Assembly (NCBI GenBank): GCA_019635285.1
Contig: JAHBZS010000004.1
Coordinates: 62,001-126,000 of the forward strand
DNA: 64,000 nucleotides
Reading direction: 5' to 3'
Source of the DNA: Rubrivivax sp.
GTDB taxonomy: Bacteria; Pseudomonadota; Gammaproteobacteria; Burkholderiales; Burkholderiaceae_C
Shown here one piece after another: positions 1 to 8,793 of the stretch (within the stretch, counting starts at the first letter, position 1; every line of letters starts with the position of its first letter). The notes beneath the pieces are model-generated. The model was given only the letters and a program-made list of their open reading frames with translations, ran no database searches and was not told the DNA's origin. Both the position numbers and the translations under genes were made by a program.

Positions 1-474
1 GCCGCCGACGGCTGGGTGATGGTGGCCGCGGTCACGCCGAAGAACCAGGAGGTGCTGTTCGACGTGATCGGCCACCCCGAGGCCAAGACCGACCCGCGCT
101 TCGCAACGGTCGCGGCCAAGGAGTCCAACTGGCCCGCGCTGCTCGAGCTGATCGAAGGCTGGACCCGGCAACGCAGCGGCGCCGAATGCGAAGAGCTGCT
201 GATGGCGGCCGGAGTCCCCTGCAGCCGCTACCGCAGCGTGGCCGAGGCGATGGAGGACCCGCAGGTGGCCGCGCGCGGCTTCCTGGCCGAGCTGGGCGAA
301 GGCGATGGCCGCTTCAAGTGCGCCAACCTGCCCTTTCTGCTGAGCCGCACGCCCACCCGCGCGCGCCCGCTGCTCGCCGCGCTGGGCGAACATGGCGAGC
401 AGGTGCTGCGCGAGAAGCTGGCGCTCGACGATGGGGCCATCGAGGCGCTGCAACGGCACGGGGCGCTGGGGTGA
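1..474 (+). CDS. CaiB/BaiF family (family III) CoA-transferase, C-terminal part
   Basis: The reading frame is open from the first base, so the start lies outside the window. Family III CoA-transferases move CoA between carboxylic acids through an aspartyl-CoA intermediate; the catalytic Asp and CoA-binding N-terminus are not in view. What remains is the typical C-terminal region: a segment reading DGWVMVAAVTPKNQEVL, then DPRFATVAAK, a helical stretch with PCSRYRSVAEAMEDPQ, and a final FLLSRTPTRARPLLAALGEH portion. The stop overlaps the GTG start of the downstream acyl-CoA dehydrogenase (GTGA), so the two are probably co-translated. It could supply the CoA ester for that dehydrogenase, or act as a racemase-type family member. 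Confidence 0.85.
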   Translation, partial: AADGWVMVAAVTPKNQEVLFDVIGHPEAKTDPRFATVAAKESNWPALLELIEGWTRQRSGAECEELLMAAGVPCSRYRSVAEAMEDPQVAARGFLAELGEGDGRFKCANLPFLLSRTPTRARPLLAALGEHGEQVLREKLALDDGAIEALQRHGALG

Positions 475-2705
475 AGATTCCGGACATCGACCCGGGGTTG
501 CTGCCCGGCGATGAAGAACGAGCGCTGTTGCGCGATTCGCTGCGCGGCTGGTTGCAGCAGCACTGGCCGGCGACCGGCGCCGTGAAACGCAGCGCCGACA
601 GTGCCGCAGCCACGGTGCTGTGGTCGGGCCTGGTGCAGCAGGGCCTGGGCGCGCTGGGCAGCGACCCGGTCGAAGGCGGCTTGCGCGAAGCGCTGGTGGC
701 GATGGAAGAACTCGGCCGCGCCGCGGCGCCGGCGCCGCTGGCCGGGGCGCTGCTGGCCAACCTGCTGCTGGGCCGCCTCGGTGCCCAGCTCGAATTGCTG
801 GCTCCGCTGCATCAGGGCGAGATGCGGCTGGCGGTGGCGCTGGACGGCACGCTACAGATCGACGGCAGCCAGGCCGGCGGCACGTTGTCACCGGTCGATG
901 GCGCGGCCCATGCGACGCAACTGTTGGCGCTGCTGCCACAAGGCCTTGCGCTGGTGGACCTGCGGGCCGGCGGCGCGCAGGTGGAGCCGGCGCGTGCGCT
1001 GGGGCTGGAGGGCGCCGCCGGCTGGTGCCAGCTGCGGCTGCACAACGCGCCGGCGCGCAGCGTGCCGCTGGCGCCAAAGGCCGCCGCCGCGGCGCGCCCG
1101 CTGCTGCGCCTGCTGCTGCTGGCGCGCGCGCATGGCGCGGCGCGGCGCGCCTTCGAGCTGGCCGTGGACTATGCCAAGGAGCGCCGCCAGTTCGGCCAGC
1201 CGATCGGCCGCTTCCAGGCGGTGCAGCACAAGCTGGCCAACGGCTTGATCGCACTGGAAGGCGTGCGCCTGACGCTGCACCACGCCGCGGCCGCATTTGA
1301 CCTGGGCCAGCCCGACTGGCGCTACCACGCCGCTGCCGCGCCGGCCTTCGGCGCGCAGGCGCTGCGCCAGGTGGCGCTGGAGACGCACCATGCCTTCGGC
1401 GCCATCGGCTACGCCGAGGAACACGAAGCGCCGCGCCACTTCCGTCGCGCGCACCTGGACACCCTCGTGCTGGGCGGCGCCATCGAGGCGCGGCGCGAGC
1501 TGGCGGCCTGGCTGCTGGACGACGACACCGCCACGCTGCCCGAATACGACCTGGGCGCAGCCGGCAATGCGCTGCGCCGCGAGGTGCGCGACTGGCTGCA
1601 GACACACTGGACGGGTGAGCGCAAGGCGGCCTTCGACCGCCAGCCCTTCCACGAGCGCGAGTTCGACGCCGCCTTCGCCCGCGACATCGGCCGCACCGGC
1701 TGGATCGGCCTGGCCTGGCCCCACGAGTTCGGCGGCCAGGCGCGCAGCCCGCGCGAGCAGCTGGCCTTCATCGAAGTGATGGAGCGCGCCGAAGCGCCGC
1801 GCATCGGCGCTGCAGTGCAGGCCAACGCGCTGATCATGCACGGCACGCCGGAGCAGCGCGCACGCTACCTGCCGGAGATGCTGCGCGGCGAGGCCATGCA
1901 CGGCATGGGCTACAGCGAGCCCGACGCCGGCAGCGACCTGGCGTCGCTGCGCACGCGCGCCGTGCGCGACGGTGACCAGTGGGTCATCAACGGCCAGAAG
2001 ATCTGGACCACCACCTGGTGGGGCAAGTACATGTTCCTGGCCGCGCGCACCGACGCCGACCCTGAGCAGTACAGGAAGGCGCCGCATGCCGGCATCAGCA
2101 TGTTCATCGTGCCGATGGACACGCCCGGCATCAGCGTCAAGCCGGCGACCACGATGTACGACGGCAGCTTCGCCAACATCTTCTACGACGACGTGCGCAT
2201 CCCGGCGGAGAACATCGTCGGCCCGGTGAACGGCGGCTGGAAGGTGCTGACCGACGCGCTGGCCAACGAACGCGGCACGGTCGGCGGCGGCATCGTGCTG
2301 AAGGTGGCGCATGCCTTCGACCTGCTGTGCCGCGATGTGCGCGCCGAGCCCGCGCTGCGGCGCGACCCGCTGGTGCGCGAGCGCATCGGCACGCTGGCCG
2401 CCGACATCGAGGTCGGCCGGCAGCTGATGCTGCACTGCGCCGAGCTGGCCGAAAGCGGCACCACGCCGCCGGCGCTGGGCGCGATCAGCAAGGTCTTCAG
2501 CGGCGAGCTGATGGAGCGCTTCGGCGAGACGGCGCTGGACATCCTGGGCCCGCGCGCGGCGCTGTCGCAGGGCGCGCCCGGCGCGCTGCGCAACGGCCGC
2601 TATGAGCAGAACCTGCGCCACTCGCTGATGTGGGTCATCAGCATCGGCACCAACGAGATCCAGCGTAGCCTGATTGCGCAGCGGGGATTGGGGTTGCCGC
2701 GGTGA
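471..2705 (+). CDS. Double-domain acyl-CoA dehydrogenase (two ACAD units in one chain)
   Basis: Predicted 744-residue protein, about twice the usual ACAD length of 380-420. Residues about 1-355 are a first, degenerate ACAD unit with the late helical signature RRQFGQPIGRFQAVQHKLA. Residues about 356-744 are a second unit with YSEPDAGSDLASL (FAD/substrate loop), WVINGQKIWTT and GTNEIQRSLIAQRGLG. Family members oxidise acyl-CoA to 2-enoyl-CoA with FAD. At the YEGT-type position of the catalytic Glu, the second unit reads ISIGT and the first VLGGA, so the base must lie elsewhere (helix G, as in isovaleryl-CoA dehydrogenase) or be absent. The GTG start at 471 overlaps the upstream stop. The fusion resembles the paired subunits of steroid-type heteromeric ACADs. 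Confidence 0.88.
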   Translation: MKIPDIDPGLLPGDEERALLRDSLRGWLQQHWPATGAVKRSADSAAATVLWSGLVQQGLGALGSDPVEGGLREALVAMEELGRAAAPAPLAGALLANLLLGRLGAQLELLAPLHQGEMRLAVALDGTLQIDGSQAGGTLSPVDGAAHATQLLALLPQGLALVDLRAGGAQVEPARALGLEGAAGWCQLRLHNAPARSVPLAPKAAAAARPLLRLLLLARAHGAARRAFELAVDYAKERRQFGQPIGRFQAVQHKLANGLIALEGVRLTLHHAAAAFDLGQPDWRYHAAAAPAFGAQALRQVALETHHAFGAIGYAEEHEAPRHFRRAHLDTLVLGGAIEARRELAAWLLDDDTATLPEYDLGAAGNALRREVRDWLQTHWTGERKAAFDRQPFHEREFDAAFARDIGRTGWIGLAWPHEFGGQARSPREQLAFIEVMERAEAPRIGAAVQANALIMHGTPEQRARYLPEMLRGEAMHGMGYSEPDAGSDLASLRTRAVRDGDQWVINGQKIWTTTWWGKYMFLAARTDADPEQYRKAPHAGISMFIVPMDTPGISVKPATTMYDGSFANIFYDDVRIPAENIVGPVNGGWKVLTDALANERGTVGGGIVLKVAHAFDLLCRDVRAEPALRRDPLVRERIGTLAADIEVGRQLMLHCAELAESGTTPPALGAISKVFSGELMERFGETALDILGPRAALSQGAPGALRNGRYEQNLRHSLMWVISIGTNEIQRSLIAQRGLGLPR

Positions 2706-4144
2706 GGGCGCACGACTACCCCCGCCTTGGCCTGCTCGTCGCCGGCCGCTGGATCACCGACGGCCGCGCGACTCGCCCCGTCACCGACCCCGCGAACGGC
2801 GAGACGATCGCGCAGCTTCCGCTGGCGACGGCCGCTGACATCGACGAAGCGGCAGACGCCGCAGGGCGCGCCTTCGCCGCCTGGGCGGCGACGCCGGCCA
2901 TCGAGCGTGCCGCACTGCTGCAACGCATCGCGGCGCTGATCCGGCGTGACGAATCGCGGCTGGCCGCCATCATCACCCGCGAGCAGGGCAAACGCCTGCC
3001 AGAATCGTTGCAGGAAGTGCGCAACAGCGCCGACACCTTCGAGTGGATGGCTGAGGAGGGCAAGCGCGCCTACGGCCGAACCGTACCGGCACGCCAACGC
3101 GGTGTCGACCAGATCGTCCGGCTGGAACCGGTCGGGCCGATCGCCGCATTCTCGCCATGGAACTTCCCGGCGGTACTGGCTTCGCGCAAGCTCACCACCG
3201 CGCTGGCGGCCGGCTGCACCCTGGTGCTAAAGCCGGCCGAGGAAACGCCTGGAATCCTGGTCGCCATCGCGAATCTCTGTATTGAAGCCGGCCTGCCACC
3301 CGGCGTGCTGAACCTGCTTTACGGAGAACCGGCCGAGGTCTCGTCGCGCCTGATCGAACATCACGCCATCCGAAAGATATCGTTCACCGGCTCTGTTCCG
3401 GTGGGCCGCGAACTGGCCGCCAAGGCCGGGGCGGTGCTGAAGAAGGCGACGCTGGAGCTGGGCGGCCATGCGCCGGTGATCGTCTGTGCCGACGTCGACG
3501 TGGCGCGCGTCGTCGAGTTGGCGCTGGCAGCGAAGTACCGCAATGCCGGCCAGCTGTGCATCTGCCCGACCCGCTTCTTCATTCACGACGCGCTCTACGA
3601 CCGCTTCGTCACCGCGTTCGCCGAACGTGCCGCCGCGCTGCGGGTCGGCAGCGGGTTCGACGCCCAGGTCGAGATGGGCCCGATGGCACATCCGCGCCGT
3701 GTCGATGCGATGCGAGGATTCTGTGAGGACGCGCTTGAGCACGGTGCCGGGCTGCTGTGCGGCGGCGAGCCACCCGATCGTCTCGGCTCCTTCTTTATGC
3801 CCACGGTGCTGGGCGAGATGCCCGACAACGCGGCGGCGATGCAGCAGGAGCCCTTCGGCCCGCTGGCATTGATGGCGCGCTTCGAACACCTGGACGACGC
3901 GATCGCCCGCGCCAACGCCACCGAGTACGGCCTCGCAGCCTATGCGTTCACGAAATCGCTGTCCGCCGCTCATGCCATCGAGCACGGCCTTGCAGCGGGG
4001 AACGTGAGTCTGAACACCTTCGCGCTCAGCGCGCCCGAGATGCCGTTCTGCGGCCACAAGGCCAGCGGCCTGGGCAGCGAGATGGGACTCGAAGGGCTGC
4101 GCGACCATCTGCACGCCAAGGCGGTGGTACGGGCCTTGGCCTGA
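2702..4144 (+). CDS. NAD(P)-dependent aldehyde dehydrogenase (succinate-semialdehyde dehydrogenase-like)
   Basis: 480-residue ALDH-superfamily protein that would oxidise an aldehyde to its carboxylic acid in the cytoplasm. The N-terminal domain has the PWNFP motif (AFSPWNFPAVLASRK), the cofactor loop FTGSVPVGRELA and the general-base Glu in LELGGHAP. The nucleophile is Cys286 in NAGQLCICPTR; the double Cys with one intervening residue is characteristic of semialdehyde dehydrogenases of the GabD type. The GTG start overlaps the preceding stop (GTGA). With the zinc alcohol dehydrogenase and P450 downstream it forms an apparent alkane/side-chain oxidation cassette: hydroxylation, alcohol to aldehyde, aldehyde to acid. 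The true substrate is unknown. Confidence 0.9.
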   Translation: MRAHDYPRLGLLVAGRWITDGRATRPVTDPANGETIAQLPLATAADIDEAADAAGRAFAAWAATPAIERAALLQRIAALIRRDESRLAAIITREQGKRLPESLQEVRNSADTFEWMAEEGKRAYGRTVPARQRGVDQIVRLEPVGPIAAFSPWNFPAVLASRKLTTALAAGCTLVLKPAEETPGILVAIANLCIEAGLPPGVLNLLYGEPAEVSSRLIEHHAIRKISFTGSVPVGRELAAKAGAVLKKATLELGGHAPVIVCADVDVARVVELALAAKYRNAGQLCICPTRFFIHDALYDRFVTAFAERAAALRVGSGFDAQVEMGPMAHPRRVDAMRGFCEDALEHGAGLLCGGEPPDRLGSFFMPTVLGEMPDNAAAMQQEPFGPLALMARFEHLDDAIARANATEYGLAAYAFTKSLSAAHAIEHGLAAGNVSLNTFALSAPEMPFCGHKASGLGSEMGLEGLRDHLHAKAVVRALA

Positions 4145-4151
4145 GGCTGCG

Positions 4152-5246
4152 ATGCAGGACAACGCACGGATGGAAAGCTGGCAGGTGCTGCAGTGGGGCC
4201 GGCCGCTGCAGAAGGTGCTCGGGCCTCGCCCGGAACCGAAGGGTACCGAGGTCCTGGTGCGCGTGTCGGCCTGCGGTGTCTGCCACAGCGACTTGCATAT
4301 CCGCGACGGAGCCTACGACCTGGGCGCGGGGCGTTCAATCGAACTCGGCCGTATCGGCATTCACCTGCCGCTGACCATGGGCCACGAGATCCTGGGGACG
4401 GTCGTGGCTGCCGGCCCCGACGCGCCGCCCGTCGAACCTGGCACCGAAGGGGTGGTGTTCCCGTGGATCGGTTGCGGCGCGTGCCGCCATTGCCGCGCAG
4501 GCGCCGAGATCGACTGCGAGACGCCGATCTCGCTCGGCACGCGCCGGCCCGGCGGCTACGGGCAATACCTGCTGGTACCGCACCCGCGCTACATCGTGCC
4601 CTGCCCTGGCATCGACACGCTGGTGGCCGCGACCGCGTCCTGCTCCGGCGTTACGGCCTATTCGGCGCTGAAAAAGCTGCCGCCGTGCCGCGACGGCGAC
4701 ACGCTGGTGCTGATCGGCGCCGGTGGGCTGGGCCTGGCAGCGCTCGGCATGGTGCGCAGACTGCATCCGCTGGCTCGCATTGCGGTCGTCGACGCCAACC
4801 CCGACAAGCTCCGGCTGGCCGCCGGGCAGGCCGATGCGGTGTTCGACATCGGCGCCGCCGCCAGCGGCAGTGCGCTGCGCGACTTCGCAGCCGGCGGCGC
4901 GGCGGGCGTGGTCGATTTCGTCGGCGTGCCGCAAACCTTCGACTGGGGCCTGGCCGCCCTGCGCAAGGGCGGCATGCTGGTCGTCGTCGGCCTGTTCGGC
5001 GGCGGCACCCATGTCTCGATCCCGCTGCTGCCGATGCGCAACCTGCGGATCGCCGGGTCGTACGTGGGCTCGCTGGCAGAGTTCCACGAGTTGCTCGAAT
5101 TGCTGCGGGACCCCGCGCTGCGGACCGCTCCGATCCAGACCCGCCCGGTAGACGAGATCAACGCGATCTTCGACGACATCGCGCAAGGCCGTGTCGCCGG
5201 TCGCGTGGTCGCACTGCACACGCACCCGATCCCGAAACCCATGTAG
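4152..5246 (+). CDS. Zinc-dependent alcohol dehydrogenase (MDR superfamily)
   Basis: 364-residue medium-chain dehydrogenase. The catalytic-zinc Cys lies at about residue 40 in ACGVCHSDLHIRDG, followed by GHEILGTV with the second zinc ligand. The structural-zinc lobe has four cysteines in GCGACRHCRAGAEIDC near residues 107-122. The Rossmann motif GAGGLGLAALG starts near residue 186. Both zinc sites appear complete, so an active NAD(P)-dependent alcohol oxidation is expected. ATG at 4152 is used; an in-frame ATG six codons later (MESWQVLQW) is equally plausible. It starts 7 nt after the aldehyde dehydrogenase and 9 nt before the P450, suggesting it oxidises the P450 product to the aldehyde. Confidence 0.9.
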   Translation: MQDNARMESWQVLQWGRPLQKVLGPRPEPKGTEVLVRVSACGVCHSDLHIRDGAYDLGAGRSIELGRIGIHLPLTMGHEILGTVVAAGPDAPPVEPGTEGVVFPWIGCGACRHCRAGAEIDCETPISLGTRRPGGYGQYLLVPHPRYIVPCPGIDTLVAATASCSGVTAYSALKKLPPCRDGDTLVLIGAGGLGLAALGMVRRLHPLARIAVVDANPDKLRLAAGQADAVFDIGAAASGSALRDFAAGGAAGVVDFVGVPQTFDWGLAALRKGGMLVVVGLFGGGTHVSIPLLPMRNLRIAGSYVGSLAEFHELLELLRDPALRTAPIQTRPVDEINAIFDDIAQGRVAGRVVALHTHPIPKPM

Positions 5247-5255
5247 GAGACGACG

Positions 5256-6506
5256 ATGAAGGACCCGGACCTCGACAACGCGCTGGCCAGCAACAAGACC
5301 TACGGCGACGTTGCCGTGCAGCATGCGCTGTTCTCGCGGCTACGCGCCGAAGACCCGGTGCATTGGTGCGAACCGGAAGGCTTCAGGCCGTTCTGGGCTG
5401 TCACCAAGCATGCCGACGTGATGGAGATCGAGCGATTGCAGGACAAGTTTCTCAATGCGCCGCGGTCCAAGCTCTTCAGCATCGCGTTCGAGCAGCAGAT
5501 CGCAGCGCTGATGCAAGGCAAGCCGCACCTGGTCCGCGGCCTGCCGCAGATGGACGGCACCGATCACAGGAGCTACCGCATGCTGACGCAGGCCTGGTTC
5601 CAGCCCAAGCAGGTGAAGCTGCTCGACGAACGCATCGCCGCCCTTGCGCGCCGCACCGTCGACGAGCTGGAGGCGCGCGGCCCGGCCTGCGACTTCTATG
5701 GCGAGATCGCCGTCTGGTACCCGCTGCGCGTGATCATGATGATCCTCGGCCTGCCCGCGGACGACGAGGAGCGGCTGCTGCGCATCACGCAGGCCTACTT
5801 CGGCGGCAGTGATCCGGAGGTGCAGAAGGGATCCGACCTGATCAAAGCCACACAGGACTACGTCGCCTATTTCGACGGCGTCAGCGAAGACCGGCGTCGC
5901 CGGCCGACCGACGACGTGGCGTCCTTGATCGCCAACGCGCAGGTGGATGGCCGGCCGATCGGCCACTACGAGGCCTCTTCTTACTACGTGGCCCTGGCCA
6001 GCGCGGGCCACGACACCACCAGCGCCACCGCAGCCGGCGGCGTACTGGCGCTGATCCAGAACCCCGACGAGTGGCGCAAGCTGCAGGCCAACCCCGATCT
6101 GGTGCCCGGCGCCGTCGACGAGATGGTGCGCTGGGTCTCGCCGGTCAAGCACTTCTTCCGTACCGCGACGGAGGACTACGTGCTGCGCGGGCGCGAGATC
6201 AAGGCCGGCCAGAATCTGATGATGTGCTACCCGTCGGCCAACCGCGACGAAGAGGTGTTTGCCGATCCGTTCGCGTTCCACGTCGACCGCAATCCGAACC
6301 GCCATGTCGGCTTCGGCTTCGGCGCCCATGTCTGTCTGGGCATGTTCCTGGCGAAGACCGAACTGCAGGCGCTGTTTCGCGAACTGCTCGCCCGCGTCGA
6401 CCACTTCGAGCTGGACGGCGCGCCGGCCTGGGTTCAGACCTCGTTCGTTGGTGGTCTCAAACGCCTGCCAGTACGCGTTCGGATGAAGGAAGCAGTCGCG
6501 GCCTGA
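5256..6506 (+). CDS. Cytochrome P450 monooxygenase
   Basis: 416-residue soluble bacterial P450. The I-helix oxygen-binding motif ASAGHDTTSA is near residues 247-256. A K-helix segment with VDEMVRWVSP follows, and the heme-thiolate loop FGFGAHVCLGMFLAKTEL carries the cysteine ligand at residue 360. There is no membrane anchor and no fused reductase, so an external ferredoxin and reductase are needed; none is encoded in this window. A clear ribosome binding site (GTAGGAGACGACG) precedes the ATG. It ends the + strand cassette with the alcohol and aldehyde dehydrogenases, fitting hydroxylation of an unactivated carbon of the substrate. The subfamily cannot be fixed by eye. Confidence 0.93.
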   Translation: MKDPDLDNALASNKTYGDVAVQHALFSRLRAEDPVHWCEPEGFRPFWAVTKHADVMEIERLQDKFLNAPRSKLFSIAFEQQIAALMQGKPHLVRGLPQMDGTDHRSYRMLTQAWFQPKQVKLLDERIAALARRTVDELEARGPACDFYGEIAVWYPLRVIMMILGLPADDEERLLRITQAYFGGSDPEVQKGSDLIKATQDYVAYFDGVSEDRRRRPTDDVASLIANAQVDGRPIGHYEASSYYVALASAGHDTTSATAAGGVLALIQNPDEWRKLQANPDLVPGAVDEMVRWVSPVKHFFRTATEDYVLRGREIKAGQNLMMCYPSANRDEEVFADPFAFHVDRNPNRHVGFGFGAHVCLGMFLAKTELQALFRELLARVDHFELDGAPAWVQTSFVGGLKRLPVRVRMKEAVAA

Positions 6507-6527
6507 GACCCGGCCCGAGATATGCAG

Positions 6528-7646
6528 TCAGCGGAGGAATGCCGCGTCTGAGCCGCCTTCCAGCACGGCGCCGATGTGCGGACGCAGCAGACCGCCACGG
6601 CGCGCGTCCAGCGCCTGCTCGATGCTCCAGGTGCCGGTGCGCAACATCAGTGCCGCCTTGCACTGCCAGATGCACAACATCTTGTAGGCATTGAACAGCC
6701 AGTAGGCCCGATAGTCGCGTGGCGTGCGCTGCGTCTGCTCGCACCACTGGGCGACGGTCTCGGCATCGCCGCGAAAGCCGGCCAGCCGCGACGCCGCGGT
6801 GGGACCGCCGTGCAGCACCTGCACGAGAAAGACGTGGAACAGCCAGTACGCGAGGTCGATCATCGGGTCGCCGACGACGGCCAGTTCCCAATCCAGCAAT
6901 GCGGCCGGCTCGAAGTCGCGCACGATCACGTTGCCGAAGCGGGCGTCTCCCCAGACGATGCCAGCCAGTTCCTGCTCGGGGCGGTAGGCACGCAACCACT
7001 GTTCCAGCTCACGCAGCAGCGGGTCGGCACCGTCGTCGGGCAATTGCCGCCGGCCCCAGGCGCCAAGGCGAGTCCAGTGCTCCAGATGTTGCGCGAATCG
7101 TGGCCGGCCGCGGTCAGGCCAGTCGAGTGCCTGGAGCAACGGCCCTTGCCATCGCACAGCCGCCAGGCGCTCCAGCTGCCGCAGGCAGCCGTCCCACAGA
7201 CACTGCCGTTGCCCGGGCGTCGCGTCGACGATCCAGCCCGAGTTCGCGTAGGAGGGGTTGTCGGGCGCGACCTCGCCGTCGACGCAGTCGCTGACGAAGA
7301 ACGGCCGCCCTAGCGCACCGGGGTCCGTCTCCAGCCACCGGCACGCCGCCATGCGCAGGCCCGCTGTCTGGGCAAGCTCGCTCATGAAGCTGTACTGGCG
7401 CGCCAGGTCGTAGTCCGGAAAGAGCCCGGTGCGCGCCGGAGGCAGCCGCAGGATGAGCGTCTCGCTGGCGCCGCCAGGGCTCGATACGACGACCCGATAG
7501 GTCTCGTTCGAGAAGCCGTTGGCGCGGCTGGCCTGCGTCAGGCTGGACACCGCCTTCAAGCGGCAGCCTGGTTGTCGGCGCAGCCAGCCGCCGAAGTGCC
7601 CCGCGAGTGCCGCGAGGTCGGTGTCTGGATCGTCGACGATCGCCAT
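6528..7646 (-). CDS. Phosphotransferase (APH/ACAD10-11 kinase-like)
   Basis: 372-residue aminoglycoside-phosphotransferase-fold protein. The catalytic loop reads IVWGDARFGNVIV near residue 230, with Trp in place of the usual His but the Asp and Asn kept. The metal-binding motif is LLDWELAVVGDPMIDLAYW. The class includes ACAD10/ACAD11 kinase domains and LvaA, which phosphorylate 4-hydroxyacyl-CoA so that the hydroxyl can be eliminated; real antibiotic resistance is unlikely in this context. The ATG at 7646 shares one base with the stop of the upstream AttH/CrtC-like gene (TGATG), fixing the start; the longer frame upstream is out-of-gene. It is last in a minus-strand operon with a TRAP transporter. 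Confidence 0.85.
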   Translation of the reverse strand: MAIVDDPDTDLAALAGHFGGWLRRQPGCRLKAVSSLTQASRANGFSNETYRVVVSSPGGASETLILRLPPARTGLFPDYDLARQYSFMSELAQTAGLRMAACRWLETDPGALGRPFFVSDCVDGEVAPDNPSYANSGWIVDATPGQRQCLWDGCLRQLERLAAVRWQGPLLQALDWPDRGRPRFAQHLEHWTRLGAWGRRQLPDDGADPLLRELEQWLRAYRPEQELAGIVWGDARFGNVIVRDFEPAALLDWELAVVGDPMIDLAYWLFHVFLVQVLHGGPTAASRLAGFRGDAETVAQWCEQTQRTPRDYRAYWLFNAYKMLCIWQCKAALMLRTGTWSIEQALDARRGGLLRPHIGAVLEGGSDAAFLR

Positions 7647-8791
7647 CAAAGCGGGGGCCGGGCATTGAAATGCCCAGGCCCGTCGAAGCCGTCGATCCGG
7701 CCAAAGATCGTGTACTCGAACAAGCCATGGCCACGGCAGCCATCCATTTCCATCTCGGCGAGGCAGTCGATGGGGCCGGCCAGCACCGGGTCGGTCGCAT
7801 CGACGTCGAACCGAACGAAGTCGGTCACCAACGGGCCGCGGTACTGGCCGTGAATCCACTCCAGCAGCGGCCGGTTGCCGTAGCCGGTGCCGGCTTCCAG
7901 GTACAGCGGCAGCAGCTGGCGGATCTCAAGTACGTGGTCCGGCCCTCCGGAGCGACGGAAGTGCAGGCGCGCCTGCACGACAAAGCGACGGTCGGCGCTC
8001 CAGCGCAGGATCTCCCATTCGGGTCGTCCCAGCGCCTCCGGCGCCCGGCCGTCGTGCCACAGGCGTACAGCGTCCTCGAGCGAACGTTGGCCATGTCGAT
8101 CCTCGTGCAGCTTCACGTTGACGGTGAAGCCCTCGAACTGGCACGCCATGTGTAGCCGGCGAAAGTCGGTGCTCCGGAACAGGCCGCTCAGCTCGGCGCC
8201 GCCGGCAGCCTCGGGGCCCGGCGGCTCAGGACGGCCGATCGCGCGGATGCCCCACGAGCGGTCTCGATAGCCCTTCAGCGGCACGGCGTCCGAGCTCACC
8301 CGCACGCCGTCCGGCAGGACGATCCAACCTTTGTAGACGGCGGTCTGGCAATAGCGCATCACGTCGTGCACGACACGGCCCTGGCTGCGCTGCAGCTGGC
8401 GCGGCTCCAGCTGCGGCGCGTGGCAGCCGCGAAACACCAGGTCGGCTTCGATGCCGGACGGATTCGGTGCGATCGTCAGCCGCAGCCGCTTCAGCCCTTC
8501 CAGCACCTCCAGCCGCAGCGGCCCGCACGCCATGTCGGCGCGATCGCCGAGGACACGCGAGCTGCGCAGCGTGATCTGCTCGCGCCCCACGCGCATGGAG
8601 ACGAAGCCGTCCTGCGTGCCCAGGTTGGGGTACTGGCCGAGGCCGACGATGGCAAAGAAGGCATCGTTGCAGCCGTGGACGTTGAAGTAGTGCCGGTCAT
8701 AGAAGTTCCGGTCGCTGGTGCCCACGTGACGCACCGGCTCGGCGATCTGGTGGACGAAGTGATCGTCCAGCGCGCTCAACAACGGCTCCAT
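7646..8791 (-). CDS. AttH/CrtC-like (lipocalin-type) conserved protein, paralog A
   Basis: 381 residues with no signal peptide or membrane segment, so probably cytoplasmic. It shares two blocks with the protein at 20915-22024: GLGQYPNLGTQDGF versus GLGYHPNRNVMDGF, and GPLRLEVLEGLKRLRLTIAP versus GPLSIRVIEGLKRHALTLGP. Near the middle is GYRDRSWGIR, matching the D-H-x-W-G motif region of the AttH/CrtC (hydroxyneurosporene hydratase-like) superfamily. It may correspond to the DUF7064/DUF7065 proteins, which I cannot check here. No catalytic role can be assigned; members of the fold bind hydrophobic or isoprenoid ligands. It sits between TRAP permease genes and a phosphotransferase, 2 nt after the large permease. 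Confidence 0.7.
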   Translation of the reverse strand: MEPLLSALDDHFVHQIAEPVRHVGTSDRNFYDRHYFNVHGCNDAFFAIVGLGQYPNLGTQDGFVSMRVGREQITLRSSRVLGDRADMACGPLRLEVLEGLKRLRLTIAPNPSGIEADLVFRGCHAPQLEPRQLQRSQGRVVHDVMRYCQTAVYKGWIVLPDGVRVSSDAVPLKGYRDRSWGIRAIGRPEPPGPEAAGGAELSGLFRSTDFRRLHMACQFEGFTVNVKLHEDRHGQRSLEDAVRLWHDGRAPEALGRPEWEILRWSADRRFVVQARLHFRRSGGPDHVLEIRQLLPLYLEAGTGYGNRPLLEWIHGQYRGPLVTDFVRFDVDATDPVLAGPIDCLAEMEMDGCRGHGLFEYTIFGRIDGFDGPGHFNARPPL

Positions 8792-8793
8792 CG

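Noticed and set aside
888-2621. 577-codon open frame antisense to the double acyl-CoA dehydrogenase
   Set aside because: Very high GC at third codon positions creates long stop-free frames. The translation is low-complexity (Arg, Ala, His, Gln) with no family motif, while the sense strand has complete ACAD signatures.
6528-7646. Aminoglycoside resistance gene
   Set aside because: The APH fold is shared with ACAD10/11-type kinases. Four such genes within a CoA-catabolic cluster point to metabolic kinases.
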